NCBI GenBank assembly: GCA_900660155.1
Contig: CABFPE010000282.1
Location: 471,560-535,559 of the forward strand
Length of the DNA: 64,000 nucleotides
Source: Hofstenia miamia
Taxonomy: Eukaryota; Xenacoelomorpha; Acoela; Hofsteniidae
Direction of reading: 5' to 3'
Numbering within the stretch: position 1 is the first letter of the stretch; each line of letters begins with the position of its first letter. The notes beneath the pieces are model-generated. The model saw only the letters and a list, made by a program, of their open reading frames with translations, was not told the origin of the DNA and did no database searches. Made by a program: the position numbers and the translations under genes. Shown here one piece after another: positions 51,201 to 61,581 of this stretch.

Positions 51201-53601
51201 TTCGATTTGACGACAAAGACACACGACCTGCTCGAAGACGATGTGATAAGTTTGCACCAATTCGTGATTTCTTTGAGCTTTTTACAAAACAGCTCCCTAA
51301 GCATTTCGTCCCATATGAATGCGTCACAATCGACGAATCACTTATTTCCTTCCGAGGACATTGTGCATTTAGGCAGTACATGCCCTTAAACCCGCAAAAT
51401 ATGGAATCAAATTTTTTTGTGATGGCATGTTCTACATCCTTTTATGCAGTTTCGATGATCCTCCACCTCGGAAAAGTAAACAATGAAATTACCAGAAATC
51501 TATCTTAAAGGTTGTTATGGAATTGGTCAGGTACCGGAAGAAACGTGACAACAAACAACTTTTACACATCTTTGGATACATATAGACAACTACTTCGAAA
51601 GTATTTATCAATTGTTGGCGTCATAAGAAAGCACCGGCGAGAATTACCTCTGATGGCTAATGAGCAGCACAGAGAAGGAGAACACAAGTTTTTTTTATAA
51701 ACCAGAAGCAACGTTGGTGTCATTTTCATCATGAAAAATAAACAGATTGCGCTTTTCAGCTCACAAAATCTCGGAGAAGGTCGACTTGCTCAAAAAAAAT
51801 CAGAAATTGTGAAATATTACAATTCAACAAAAGGAGGTGTTGACACGTTAGACGAGCTGATCAGTACAAACACCTGCAAAAGACGAACGCGTCGATGGCC
51901 TATGGTCGTTTTTTCATTCCTCATTGACACTGCAGCTGTTAAGCGCTTTTGTTGTCTACACATCTTTGGCAGAATAGCAGAAAAATAAAAGTCATCGTCG
52001 ACGATTGTTCCTGTTTGCTCTCGGATCTGAATTGATAAAAGATTTCGCCAATTGTGACAAATCAAACAGACAAATGCCTCTTCTTCGATTTAATGCTTCA
52101 ATTGAACCAAGAAAACGTGGCCGCTGCAAGTCCTGTCCAAGGAGTTTAGACGGGAAAGCTACAACGAAATGCAGTGCTTGTACAGCATTCATATGCAAGG
52201 ATCATGTTTATTGTGACGCTTGCTGCTGAGCCAATGCATAGGCCTACTATGAATTCATTATTCATGTGCCACTGACATTTTGTATTCATGCAGTAGATTT
52301 TGCATTCAGTATGTTACACTTGTTTACAGTTTTATTACTCCTTTTTCCAATTCAAAAAATGATGTAAGTACGTAATTTCTGGTGCTATAGCCTAGTCATT
52401 ACTTTGATGAAGTAGCTATGATATGACTTAGATATATCTATATAGTAAGCAAATAAGAGGCCATATGGAGATACATTTAATTGAAAATTATTGAGCAATT
52501 AACATTCCTTAAACTGTCAAGGGGCTATTTTACATCACAAAAAAAATTTTAAAAAAACTTATCATGGGGTCAACATATGACCCCAATTTTTGTTAGTGCT
52601 GTTTTTTTCATTAACGTTAGAGGGTTAAATCGGCACTCTTTGGCTCAGATATCCAGATTGGTCAAAGTTTTAGTGAGAACTACCAGTCGTATTCCTTTGC
52701 AAACAAAAATGGAAATGGATATCTTGATACTACTTCCACAAGACTGAATAATTCTTTTAAAAGGAAAATATGTTTGAATATGTCGCAGCTGATTTACTGT
52801 TTACACAGTAAATGATATTTCATTTAAAATTGTTGATACAATATAGACATGTCCAATATTAAAAATGACCTTCAAATTGATATGTTGAGTGGCAATAATC
52901 GATTTTGCGAGTTGGGCTGGTGATTATGGAATAGTTATAGTTGCTAAGGTTTGCAAACTAGTAGCTGTGTAAAGCTGAGTCTTGTCCATTTCTAGATGCT
53001 TCACATCGGTGAAAATATCTTTCTAGTGTGTTGAAAATTGAATCTATGTGAGATTTTCTATCAATGCAAATCTTTTTAATAGTTATTGTTAGTAAAACAT
53101 GTTTATTGAAATAGCTTTTATAAAAGTCACAACTGTATGATAAATTAAACGTATTCACATTTTACTAGTGCTAAATTATATTGAAGCAAGAAGGAATTTC
53201 ACAACAAACCAACATCCACTTTCGTTTAAAGCAACTAAATACTGACTATAATTTTACAATTGAAATATTATACGAAGTGAGAGACATCCGTTTAGAAAGT
53301 TCCAACACTAATTTACAAATTCTATTATATACTATGTAGTTATCAAACTAGTAATTCAATTATTGTTTGGGTTAGTAAATCGCAATTAAATTTTATGTGA
53401 GGCAAACAATCTCAAAATAACATACCTGAGTTGCATTAAATTTCCAACAAACGGTAATGGTGTGGGGCCCGGTGGTAAATTTGACCTTAATCTGGCAACG
53501 TACTTTATTATTCCATAACCAATTAAAGTGCTTAGGATAAATATGAACAAGTTCCAATATTCGAAAGGCAAAGTTTTGGAGACTGCTCCCCCTTCAATCA
53601 T
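48276..53601 (-). CDS. Cytochrome P450 (CYP2-clan-like), gene 3, intact
   Basis: Microsomal haem-thiolate monooxygenase, the only undamaged P450 here. Exon 1 is 53601-53426: ATG, a hydrophobic anchor at about residues 15-35, hinge LPPGPTPLP, donor CAG|GTATG, phase 2. Exon 2 is 49617-48276, acceptor ACTTAG|G. Together they give 1518 nt, 505 aa, a normal length. Motifs: C-helix WKAQRK, I-helix GAGTDTNID, K-helix EVLRL, NPERF, haem loop FGGGRRVCLG with the axial Cys. It shares the phase-2 intron position with genes 1 and 2 but is clearly more diverged from them than they are from each other. The 3.8-kb intron (49618-53425) carries a piggyBac copy in the opposite orientation. The substrate cannot be predicted. 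Confidence 0.93.
49679..49703. repeat. TA microsatellite
   Basis: About 12 TA units in the P450 gene 3 intron. Confidence 0.9.
49957..52628 (+). mobile_element. piggyBac element with TTAA target duplication
   Basis: TTAA at 49957-49960 and 52625-52628 flanks 49961-52624 (2664 bp). The left end is CCTTCTAACGGTAAT; the right end on the other strand is CCCTCTAACGTTAAT. Both continue into ATTGGGGTCA, which lies next to the left TIR and about 20 bases further in on the right. Terminal repeat type, TTAA target and internal transposase agree, so the insertion is structurally complete. It sits inside the intron of P450 gene 3, antisense to it, and should be removed with the intron. Confidence 0.88.
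50586..52229 (+). pseudogene. piggyBac transposase, inactivated
   Basis: piggyBac transposases excise and insert at TTAA with a DDD catalytic centre and a C-terminal Cys-rich zinc finger. The ATG at 50586 opens an Arg-rich start followed by an acidic region with a TGA near 50763, then a DGEEW motif. The main part (50867-51508) includes TIDESLISFRGH with the first catalytic Asp and a R-Q-Y-M-P core. After a frame break, 51512-51700 has GRNVTTNNFYTS, where the second catalytic Asp is replaced by Asn. Another break leads to 51731-51988 with GGVDTLDEL (third Asp). The last piece, 52005-52229, is a zinc finger with Cys pairs C-x2-C, C-x2-C, H and C-x2-C-C. At least three frame breaks or stops and the lost Asp make it dead. 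Confidence 0.88.
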
Positions 53602-54849
53602 TTCTAGTGCAAATGCAAACTCTTAATTATGTGTCAATATTAAATAAATTTATGACGAATAATCAACAATAAATGCAAATAGAAACCAAAATGTTTGCAG
53701 TACACATTTATCAATTGATTTTTAATGTCGAATACATGTACTTTAATACATGAAGTGCACTGCTATTTAATTTCCTAAATTTTGTTTGCGGCAAATCAAA
53801 GGGCATTGGCGCCACGCCACATTTAATAATAAAAAGCTATTTCTTGCAATAATGAGACATTACCAAATGCAACATACACATTTTAACCGGTTTTTATTTC
53901 TGCGAATAGTTAGGCATGGGGTTGAACCTGGTCGAGCCATGGTCTGACTTTCAGGAAACTAGGTATACAAATTTCCTCAAATTCATAATATTTCTATTTT
54001 GTTCCGGACATATTAATTATAAAATCCTACAAAATTTCTACATGTATATTCCTCATGAAATCTTGTTTAATTTTTGCATCTCTAGCAAGTTATGATGAGA
54101 TAAACTTAATTTAGCCAATGGCGTGAAACCCTTTAAAAATTAGAGATCTAGAGATTCAAGTCAATGATATTTAATTCTCTACATGAGTCTTAATAAAATA
54201 TAGGGTTCTATATATGCAGTTTCCTCAAAATGATCATTTTTAATAACTTTTTACTCTTTTCTATTGATTTTGATAAGAAAAAAGGCGTTTTTTAGAAATT
54301 TTGGATTTTACGGCCAATGGTAAAAAAAACTACGGCCATACCTATATAAATAATTATTTAATTATACCCCTTTTTAAACTATGCACCAATATGTTTTAGA
54401 ACAATTTTTTGCATTTTTTTGAAAACCTGCCTTTTACGGACATCCCCCAATGTTTTTAAAGTCACTTGTTGTTCAAAATTTCTACATGAAATTCAGTGCA
54501 TCAAACCTTCTAGTACTAAAATTACAATATTAATATTTAACACTTTTACATAATTATTTGATTTTTGACATCTAACATATTAGAAAGTTTGAAAAATCTA
54601 AGCTTAAAACTTTTTCGTAGAATGAATAAATAACATTGAAAATATATATTTTAATTTCACTTTGCAAATTGAAATAATAGAAAAATATATCCAAAGGGGC
54701 TATTCATGCCTAAAAAAACAAAAATTATGCATGTATAAAGAAATAGCATCTAAATAATGAATTTACTAATATTACACAACATACATATGTAGATTATAGT
54801 AATGTTTTTTACAATATAGCTTTCTACCAGTTAGGTGGTAGCAACTGTA
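53602..54849. promoter_or_regulatory. Upstream region of P450 gene 3
   Basis: On minus, CATAATTAAG lies just before the ATG, as in gene 2. AATATTGACAC (53641-53631) is a shorter form of the block upstream of genes 1 and 2. The rest of the stretch is non-coding; ACGGCCA words near 54310-54340 hint at the same debris as at 45 kb. Confidence 0.35.
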
Positions 54850-55165
54850 AAAATTATACCGCTGGTACAACTTTTTGAAAAATGTTTTAATATTTTGAAA
54901 CGCACTTTCACTAAACTGGAAATTTCAAATGGAAATGGCAACAGGTGTTAAAATTATACCACCGGTACAATATTTTGAAACGCACTTTCAGTAAACTGGA
55001 AATTTGAAATGGAAAAGGCCACAGGTGTTAAAATTATACCGCTGATATAACTTTTTGAAAAATGTTTTAATATTTTGAAACGCACTTTCAGTAAACTGGA
55101 AATTTGAGATGGAAAAGGCAACAGGTGTTAAAATTATACTGCCGGTACAACTTTTTGAAAAAAAT
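54850..55165. repeat. Tandem repeat, units of 100, 80 and 100 bp
   Basis: AAAATTATACC recurs with ends at 54860, 54960 and 55040, then as AAATTATACT ending at 55140. Each unit holds a GGTACAACTTTTTGAAAAAT block and GAAACGCACTTTCAGTAAAC. The second unit lacks about 20 bases (CTTTTTGAAAAATGTTTTAA). The array ends 80 bases before the unrecognised gene at 55248. Confidence 0.8.
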
Positions 55166-55247
55166 TAAATATTGAAAAAATTAATTGACGAAAATAGAAT
55201 GAAATATCACTCTTACCAGTTATACAGCAGTATCGGAAGTTGCAAAG

Positions 55248-55841
55248 TTATCGTTGATCTTTAAATTCATTAAAGGACTCTTTATATTTTTCTATTATCG
55301 GCAGATAGGACTGCATTGTTTTTAAAGATAATGTGCACTGCTGTAAATAATTAAATTTGCGAAATATTTTAAAAAGTTTGATAAGAAAATAAATCCATGA
55401 ACTTGAAAAGGGAAGTTTTATTTTGAAATCGTAGAATTTAATTTTTTCTTGCCGACATTGGGTCTTTGCAACTTCTAGTAATTGCCCTGCTCTTACTGTG
55501 TGAACAATTGTTCTTGAGCAATGATAAGAAATCTGCACTTTTATATTTTCCAGCTGGGGAATAACATTTTGGAGATCTTCATAAAGAAATTCATCATAAT
55601 CAAAGATCCTGTACAATGATCCACAAATTATGCTATCATTTAGGGCTTTTTTTATTTTTATGATTCTGTCTTCAATGCTGCTTTGAATGCTTAAGTCCTC
55701 CATATCTGGGGTTAGGTTTGTTGAAGATGGTGGATTTACTATACGATTATATTTTTCCACAAACATATCTTTTTCTGGATGATTTTCTAGCATTTCCTCA
55801 ATGAGGGAAGTTAGTTGATCAACCTTATTTTCCATTGACAT
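55248..55841 (-). CDS. Unrecognised 197-aa protein, possible Polinton neighbour gene
   Basis: Open and undamaged, unlike the genes to its right. The N-terminal 80 residues are charged with coiled-coil potential. The middle has a Cys-Ser-Arg and an A-G-Q-L-L-E-V-A-K-x-Q-C-R stretch. The C-terminal part has LPFSSSWIYFLIKLFKIFRK, an aromatic/basic helix, then LKTMQSYLPIIEKY. The pattern of an L-x-x-A-K helix followed by a F-S-x-S-W-x-x-F-L segment recalls small DNA-binding-type proteins of viruses and mobile elements, but I cannot name the family. It reads in the same direction as the capsid genes, 650 bases beyond the capsid end, so it may be the element's last gene. No TATATAG box precedes it, which argues the other way. 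Confidence 0.45.
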   Translation of the reverse strand: MSMENKVDQLTSLIEEMLENHPEKDMFVEKYNRIVNPPSSTNLTPDMEDLSIQSSIEDRIIKIKKALNDSIICGSLYRIFDYDEFLYEDLQNVIPQLENIKVQISYHCSRTIVHTVRAGQLLEVAKTQCRQEKIKFYDFKIKLPFSSSWIYFLIKLFKIFRKFNYLQQCTLSLKTMQSYLPIIEKYKESFNEFKDQR

Positions 55842-56498
55842 TGCAACTGAATCAATTGGAAAGTAGTAACGCCCAAATAATATATTTGAAACAACATAGT
55901 TTGTAATTTATATATTTCTATTCATTATATATTTCTAATTATATTTTTAATATTAATTTTTAAAGAATAATTTTCTACTAAATTAAAAATTTTACAAATG
56001 TTGAAATATAATGTATTAATTTCGTATTCCCTTAGTAACTAAGCAATAAATGACGCTAAAGTAACAGGTGGAATATTGTGGAAATTTGTATGTGAATTAA
56101 CTCTCTATGCATAATGTTGGTAATTTAGAATATGTCCATATGGCAACAATGATATTTTAGTAATATCCTTAATGAAATAAAAATTCAGTGGAAACAGTGT
56201 TCTTCTTTAACTTTTTAATTAATCTCCTACAAATTTATTGCAAATATTGGAGAAAATTTACAACATCAAATCAAATTCAAAGTTTTGGGTCGGGGCCGGG
56301 TCGAGTTTAGGTACAGATCTCAATAAAAATATCAAGAATGAATAAAGGTAATCACAATTTGGGTAAAGAGATATTCAAAACTTTAAATATTGTGAATCAA
56401 TGTCTGTTTCACGTCAGGTCGACAGGTACAGGTCTCATTAAAAATTTTAGCATTACATTAAAGAAAAAAGAAAATATTTTTTCCGAAATTATTTTTCC
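55842..56498. other. Spacer left of the Polinton genes
   Basis: AT-rich. A GC-richer GGGTCGGGGCCGGGTCGAG at 56286-56304 looks like transposon debris. If the element ends here, its terminal repeat should lie in this stretch or just beyond 55248; none could be matched, because the other end is outside the window. Confidence 0.3.
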
Positions 56499-56781
56499 CT
56501 AAAATGTTATAGTAGTTCGATTTGATATTGTATTCACAGATATGTCTTGTTCGTACATAATCAACGCATAGAATTTAAATGGATCTGCAAGAGCCCCTTG
56601 TAAAATATATCGAAATCTAATTTCATTGATAGCATTTCGAGATGTATCTTTTTGTTTAGATAAATCAAATACAATTATTCCATATTTCTCCTTAAAATCG
56701 AGAAAGCTTGATAAATGTACCTGTTGAAAAGTCATTAACACCATCATTATATCATACAAATTCTGTATATAGTCTTGGAAA

Positions 56782-57153
56782 TTCACTAGTTGGATGAATC
56801 TCTACATGTGGATAAAAATTATCATTTCCTAATTCTAACTGACATGAAGAAATTTCAGTAGAATTAAAGATATCAAAATCAAGTTCATTTGTGCTTTGAT
56901 TATTAATTTTATCTTCAGTGATGGTATAGATGAAAACATATCTAGGTTTTTGTATTAAATTACTTATTCTAAATATGCCTGATTGTCGATTTATAGGATT
57001 AGATTCCTCTAATGTGTTTCTTATATACACCCATTTATTATTTATAAAACTATTCAAATACATCTTTTTTCCACTAGGATTGAATGCTAATTGTGGTACA
57101 AAGAGACGTAATTGAGTGACAACTATTTTTCCATTTCAAGCTGGATTAAATAT
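56782..57153. repeat. Direct repeat in the capsid gene, copy 1
   Basis: 372 bp, repeated at 57223-57594 with about ten substitutions; the period is 441 bp, a multiple of three. Both copies contain the same TGA after Asn-Pro-Ala, so that stop is older than the duplication. Confidence 0.9.
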
Positions 57154-57222
57154 AAAAGTATCATTTTATACGTCTTTAACACTAATTTTAACCCTTACTA
57201 TATCTAAAATTCTATGTGTTAG

Positions 57223-57594
57223 TTCACTAGTTGGATGAATCTCTACCTGTGGATAAAAATTATCGTTTCCTAATTCTAACTGACATGAAGAAATTTCAGT
57301 AGAATTAAAGGTATCAAAATCAAATTCATCTGTGCATTGATTATTAATTTTATTTTCAGTGATGGTATAGATGAAAACATATCTAGGTTTTTGTATTGAA
57401 TTACTTATTCTAAATATGCCTGATTGTTGATTTATAGGATTAGATTCCTCTAATGTGTTTCTTATATACACCCATTTATTATTTATAAAACTATTCAAAT
57501 ACATCTTTTTTCCACTAGGATTGAATGCTAATTGTGGTACAAAGAGACGTAATTGAGTGACAACTATTTTTCCATTTCAAGCTGGATTAAATAT
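57223..57594. repeat. Direct repeat in the capsid gene, copy 2
   Basis: Partner of 56782-57153. The 69 bases between the copies encode a diverged version of the segment just upstream of copy 2 (shared H-x-I-L...V-x-I...D...I-F-N-P-A pattern). The duplication therefore probably arose by recombination between two different capsid genes, not by simple slippage. Confidence 0.9.
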
Positions 57595-58154
57595 TACATT
57601 ATCATCTTTTGCTAATTCAAGATTTATTTGAACCTTACCTGTAGGTAAGATACTATGTTTTAGACCCCTGAAAAAATCAACTTTACTGAGATAAAAAATT
57701 GTATTCATTTCATTTCCATCTTTTAGAAGTTCTATCTTATCATTATTGTCCTTATAGAAGAATTCATTTTGCGCAGTGTTCAAATAAGATTCTGAATACT
57801 CAAGAATGTTGTGTAAATGGGCAACTTTTGAAAAATTAGTAAGATTTGTAGTAGTAGTATTATTGTATTCCACGAAGACTCTTTTAAAAAGTGAGTAGAC
57901 ATCACCACTAATGGTAACATTATCTGCTGTAACAAATCCTGTGTTATCAAGTTTAACTATTTTAAATTTCACATCTATATAAGCATTAAACCAATCATAA
58001 GGTATTATATCTGTAGAATTATCAACTGTAAACTTATAATTGTTTTTATTTTGAATATTACCTGCTACAGGAATTACAATTGGAGTCTGGAGATCAAATC
58101 TAATGTATTCATTTCTTTGTAGAATTGTTGGATTTCTGAAGTCAGTCATTTTTA

Positions 58155-58161
58155 CTATATA
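58155..58161 (-). promoter_or_regulatory. TATATAG box before the capsid-like gene
   Basis: TATATAG on minus, five bases before the ATG at 58149. The same box at a similar distance precedes the other element genes. Likely promoter (TATA or initiator-like), implying a very short leader. Confidence 0.55.
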
Positions 58162-58420
58162 AGAAAAAGAAAATCATTTTTCCTGGGAAAGTTCCTTTCC
58201 CTTAAAGGAAAAAGAAATTAATTTTGCAATAGTTTTAAAAATCGTGTCCTTATATTGTCAAACTTCTGGGGCTCATTCTTGGAAACTTTTTTAACAAAAT
58301 TTGTATCTTCATTCTCTTTTGTTCATTTTGTGTTTCTAACTTTTTATTATTGCTTGTTACTTGTTAATTAACCTTTAAGGGGGAAGTTCCTTTACCAGTA
58401 GTAAAAGAAAAATTATTTTT

Positions 58421-58537
58421 CTAGGAAGGGGGCCTTCCCTTTAAATTTTTTTCCCTTAAAAGGGGAGTATTCTCTACCTGTGTGTTATTAAAATTAACCC
58501 TTAAATAGCTTTCATAAGTTTTCTTATATTTAGTCAT
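58421..58537 (-). CDS. Short basic ORF of the Polinton (38 aa)
   Basis: ATG at 58537-58535, preceded at two bases by TATATAG (58546-58540), which picks this start over the upstream ATG at 58612. The product is Lys/Arg-rich with a Y-K-K-T-Y-E-S-Y-L start and a K-G-R-P-P-S end; no family is recognised. It may be truncated by a frameshift, since the sequence stays Lys-rich past the stop. Its place between the capsid and minor capsid genes suggests a small virion or core protein. Confidence 0.45.
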   Translation of the reverse strand: MTKYKKTYESYLRVNFNNTQVENTPLLREKNLKGRPPS

Positions 58538-58628
58538 GTCTATATAAGGAAGGAGTGAAATTAATTTCACAACAGAGAACAAAGTTCTCCTTAAAAAAAT
58601 CATTATTCCCACAATTTTAACAATTATC

Positions 58629-59388
58629 TTATTTGATTAAAAATACTAAGTGAGCATGATTATCATTTAACTTATTAATTTGATTTTGGCTATCAGTAAT
58701 GTATATTCTTATTTCTCTTATTTCATTTGTGTTGATTTTGTTGAATAATTTGCACAAAGGTTGTTTTGTAAAGGGATAACTTGATACTAAATCATTTGTA
58801 AGAAAAGTAAATACTATATCACTAGAATTTCCATTATATATGCTATCACTTATCAGAGAACAATGGATTAAAATGTTATCAATTCCTTTTGTAATGTTAG
58901 GAACATGATTTGAAATTGTAGTTTGTTTTACGAGCATTGGATGGTTTTTTTAAGAACATAAAACCTAGCAGATCACCAAATTCTTTATCAAATTTTAAAC
59001 ACATTTTAGGCTCTAATGAAACCAATACCTTATAAGTATTCTCATTAAAAATAATTTCAACATGTTTATTATTAATTTCTTTTGATCCATGACCATTTGC
59101 TGCAATTTCATTGTTTATATATGCGGATATATCTTTGTACTGATAAATACCATCAGGAAATGTAACTTGTGTCCATGTAAGACATTCATCATAGGAATAA
59201 TCAATTTTGTTGTTCTTCTACTCCTCAGAAATATTGTACCAAGAGTATGACATATTTATTTGATCTAAGCAAATGTAATGTGGTTTTGTGTATAATCTTA
59301 TGGGATTTACAAATTTTACTGTGAAATCAGAAGGTTTACCTACAACATTTTCATAATTTGAATTTAGAAATAGAGGAATTTCAGTCAT
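58629..59388 (-). pseudogene. Minor capsid (penton-like) protein, broken
   Basis: ATG at 59388-59386, five bases after a TATATAG box. The N-terminal half includes HYICLDQINMSYSWYNISEE and is cut by TAG at 59218-59220 (codon 57). The frame then continues through FPDGIYQYKDISAYINNEI to about 58945, where a frameshift hands over to the open part 58937-58629 (NILIHCSLISDSI, LCKLFNKI, IREIRIYITD). In animal Polintons a beta-rich protein next to the major capsid gene forms the penton; I infer that role from context, size (about 250 codons) and beta-strand pattern. Confidence 0.5.
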
Positions 59389-59393
59389 ATCTA

Positions 59394-59400
59394 CTATATA
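59394..59400 (-). promoter_or_regulatory. TATATAG box before the minor capsid-like gene
   Basis: TATATAG on minus, five bases before the ATG at 59388. Confidence 0.55.
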
Positions 59401-59432
59401 AAGAAAAAAGAAAAAAAGAAAAATGATTTTTC

Positions 59433-60759
59433 TTAAGAAAATTTATTGTAAAACTTTTTAACATCATCTTTAGTAATAGCTTTCAATCTTACTAATTCAT
59501 CAATTAACTGAATAATTTCATTATAAATTTGAGCACTATCATTTCCAGCATTCTTAGAAGAAGTAAGTAATTCAAAGCGATCCATTAATTGTGAAGGATA
59601 ATTGTAGTAGAAAACACTTTGACCCTTAATTATCTTTTTAACTTTTTGATTTTTGTGATTACCTGTAACTCCAGCAAGTTTTACCAGATTCCTAAATACT
59701 CTCTTAGACTTTTCAGTGTATTTATCTTGTTTTTTATTATATCTTTTTGTTAAAAGATCTATGAAGGATTGATCAATTGGTTCAGAAATAATTGGTTTTC
59801 CATAAGGCATGCTATTTTGATCTACATAGTAAGCTTCCAAAATATATTCTCTATATAATTTATCCAAATCTATAAATGTAAGTCCAAACATATTGTCATG
59901 AACTTTAAGGGGTAGAGACTTCTTCTCTTTGTAGGAAACTTTGTTTCTGTCTTTCTTAAGTCCTTTTCTTGAATGTTTCCATCCACAGATTCATGAGAGT
60001 CAACCAATTGAGTACTTTCTTTTATAATTTTTATACAATTTCTATATTTATCTAATTATTTTCTATCATTTTCTAATTTATCATATTTGTCATTATTTTC
60101 GTCTTATTTATCAACAACTTCAATATAGTCATAAATAATTTTATCATAATGTGCTTGCTTATCATTTGTTAAATTTGTTTTTTCTTCCACTTTATGCATT
60201 TCAATTTCATCAATTTTAACTTTTAACTCATGATATTTCTTTTCCAATATTTTATTTGCTTTGGTTAATCTTGTCTTTTTTATACCATTATCTTTTATAA
60301 TTTCATCTATTTGTTTAATTATTTCTTCTCCTCCAGAATCATTGATTGCTTTAAGTTCATTTGGTAAAGAAGCTATATTTATTTAGAACATCTATATCAA
60401 AAGTGGAACCTTTGCTCCTGTTTCTCCAAGAGAACTTTCATCTTCTAACTGTTGTAGACTTTTAAGATTATATGGCTTCCAATCCTCTATTCATCTTGTA
60501 ATTGCCTTTGATTTTTTCTCATTTGAACTAATTCATTTGTTTGATCCCTTAGATTTTCTTTAATGACATTTGTTTGATCTTTTAACAGATCTCCTTGATC
60601 TGAAATAGTTTTTGTAATAGGTTTGTATGTTTCTTGTAAGTTGTACTGAACTTCATTTTGTTGGTTAATGTAGTCACGTTTTTGTTGTAAAATCTTTTTT
60701 TCTTGCTTACTGACTTTATCTTCAAGATTTACTAGTTTTCTATATTCATCATAATCCAT
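59433..60759 (-). pseudogene. Coiled-coil Polinton protein, decayed
   Basis: ATG at 60759 follows a TATATAG box by two bases. The first 90 codons are a charged coiled coil (EDKVSKQEKKILQQKRDY..., then repeated D-Q-x-x heptads). A frameshift near 60487 continues into D-W-K-P-Y-N-L-K-S-L-Q-Q. Several stops and shifts follow through about 59900, still Lys/Glu-rich. The last part (59891-59433, 152 codons) is open: DLDKLYREYILEAYYVDQNS, then YPSQLMDRFELLTSS and a helical end. Its ATG at 59891 has no TATATAG box, so I read it as the C-terminus of the same large gene. Probably a scaffold, tegument-like or core protein; the function is not established. Confidence 0.45.
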
Positions 60760-60761
60760 TG

Positions 60762-60768
60762 CTATATA
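60762..60768 (-). promoter_or_regulatory. TATATAG box before the coiled-coil gene
   Basis: TATATAG on minus, two bases before the ATG at 60759. Confidence 0.55.
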
Positions 60769-60925
60769 ATTATTTTAGAAAATATTTTTCATGCAAAGGA
60801 AAAAAGAAAATCTTTTTTCTGGGAAGGGGACCTTCCCTTAAAGGACATATTGTCCTTTTACTAATGCAATACAGGACATGTTGTCCCTTAACTCCTAAAA
60901 TAAAGGACATGTTGCTGTGTGTTCA

Positions 60926-61535
60926 TTACAAAGTTTCATTAAAGTTTTTATGTACTGTCTTCTTTTCTTTGTTCACAAAAAGAAAGTCAGAATTAGACAA
61001 ACTTTCAAAAAAAAAGAATTATCCTTAGCAATTGAATTTTTATCATGATTATCAACAGGAGTGTATAAAACCATGTGTGTGCAATTTGTCCTTATATTGT
61101 AATATGATTGTGAAATATAGATTGCTGATATGTTATGATGATGACCATCAGTGAAATGATTTGCAATTTTATTCTGTGTCTTTTCTGGGGCATTTACAAG
61201 ATCATCAAAGGTAACTATTTTTCTACCTGTTGTTGAATACTCATTAGTTTTTTTTAGAAATTCTTCTGGTAATATTTCCAAAACACTATAACCTACTTGA
61301 TTTGATATGCTTTTCATTATCTAAATTAGATTTTGTATTTTTTCTTGATGAAAATTTGGAGTATAGATGTATAATTTATCATAATATATAAGAGGTCTTA
61401 AAATCATATCCATTATTAAATTATTTTTTCCACATCCTGATTTTCCACATATAAGCATTCTAAAGTCTTTTGTAAGAAATCTACTGGTGATTTGTCATTT
61501 TTCATTTTTGGAGTATCATAATTAATAATCTTCAT
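60926..61535 (-). pseudogene. FtsK/A32-type DNA-packaging ATPase, broken
   Basis: Packaging ATPases pump element DNA into capsids. ATG at 61535 directly follows TTATATA. After about 25 codons a one-base shift brings in the P-loop ICGKSGCGKNNLIM, in which the usual Ser/Thr after Lys is Asn. A TAG at about 61319-61321 follows in that frame. The next part (61317-60973) has the Walker B strand KIVTFDDL and SAIYISQSY, the sensor-like Gln motif of the family. A run of nine A/T near 61008-61016 shifts the end; another frame continues to about 60926 with a plausible tail. Several lesions show it is inactive. Confidence 0.7.
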
Positions 61536-61581
61536 TATATAAGGAAAAAAGAAAATATTTTTTTCACTTCTTATTTTATAG
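61536..61581. promoter_or_regulatory. Divergent promoter region between ATPase and PLA2
   Basis: Only 46 bases separate the two opposed start codons. It has TTATATA at the ATPase end and TTTTATAG touching the PLA2 ATG, with an A/T-rich centre. A shared bidirectional promoter is the natural reading. Confidence 0.5.

Larger units (their letters stand above)
56499..58149 (-). pseudogene. Major capsid (double jelly-roll)-like protein, broken and partly duplicated
   Basis: Structural protein of the virion-like particle. The start at 58149 follows a TATATAG box by five bases. The first 190 codons include FDLQTPIVIP and DWFNAYIDVKFKI, a pattern of jelly-roll capsid proteins of this element type. 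A TGA at 57577-57579 interrupts the frame, which then stays open to 57166. A second, 97%-like copy of the following 370 bases comes next, then a frameshift near 56780 leads to a C-terminal part (56786-56499) ending in a D-P-F-K-F-Y-A-L-I-M-Y-E strand. Assignment rests on context and strand pattern; a penton-type role is less likely given its size. Confidence 0.6.

Noticed and set aside
57577-57579. TGA read as tryptophan (altered code) in the capsid-like gene
   Set aside because: Other lesions in the same gene and neighbouring host genes use the standard code; a premature stop older than the duplication is simpler.
59433-59891. Separate gene starting at the ATG at 59891
   Set aside because: It lacks the TATATAG box found before other element genes, and sequence of the same Lys/Glu-rich type continues upstream, so it is read as the end of the coiled-coil gene.
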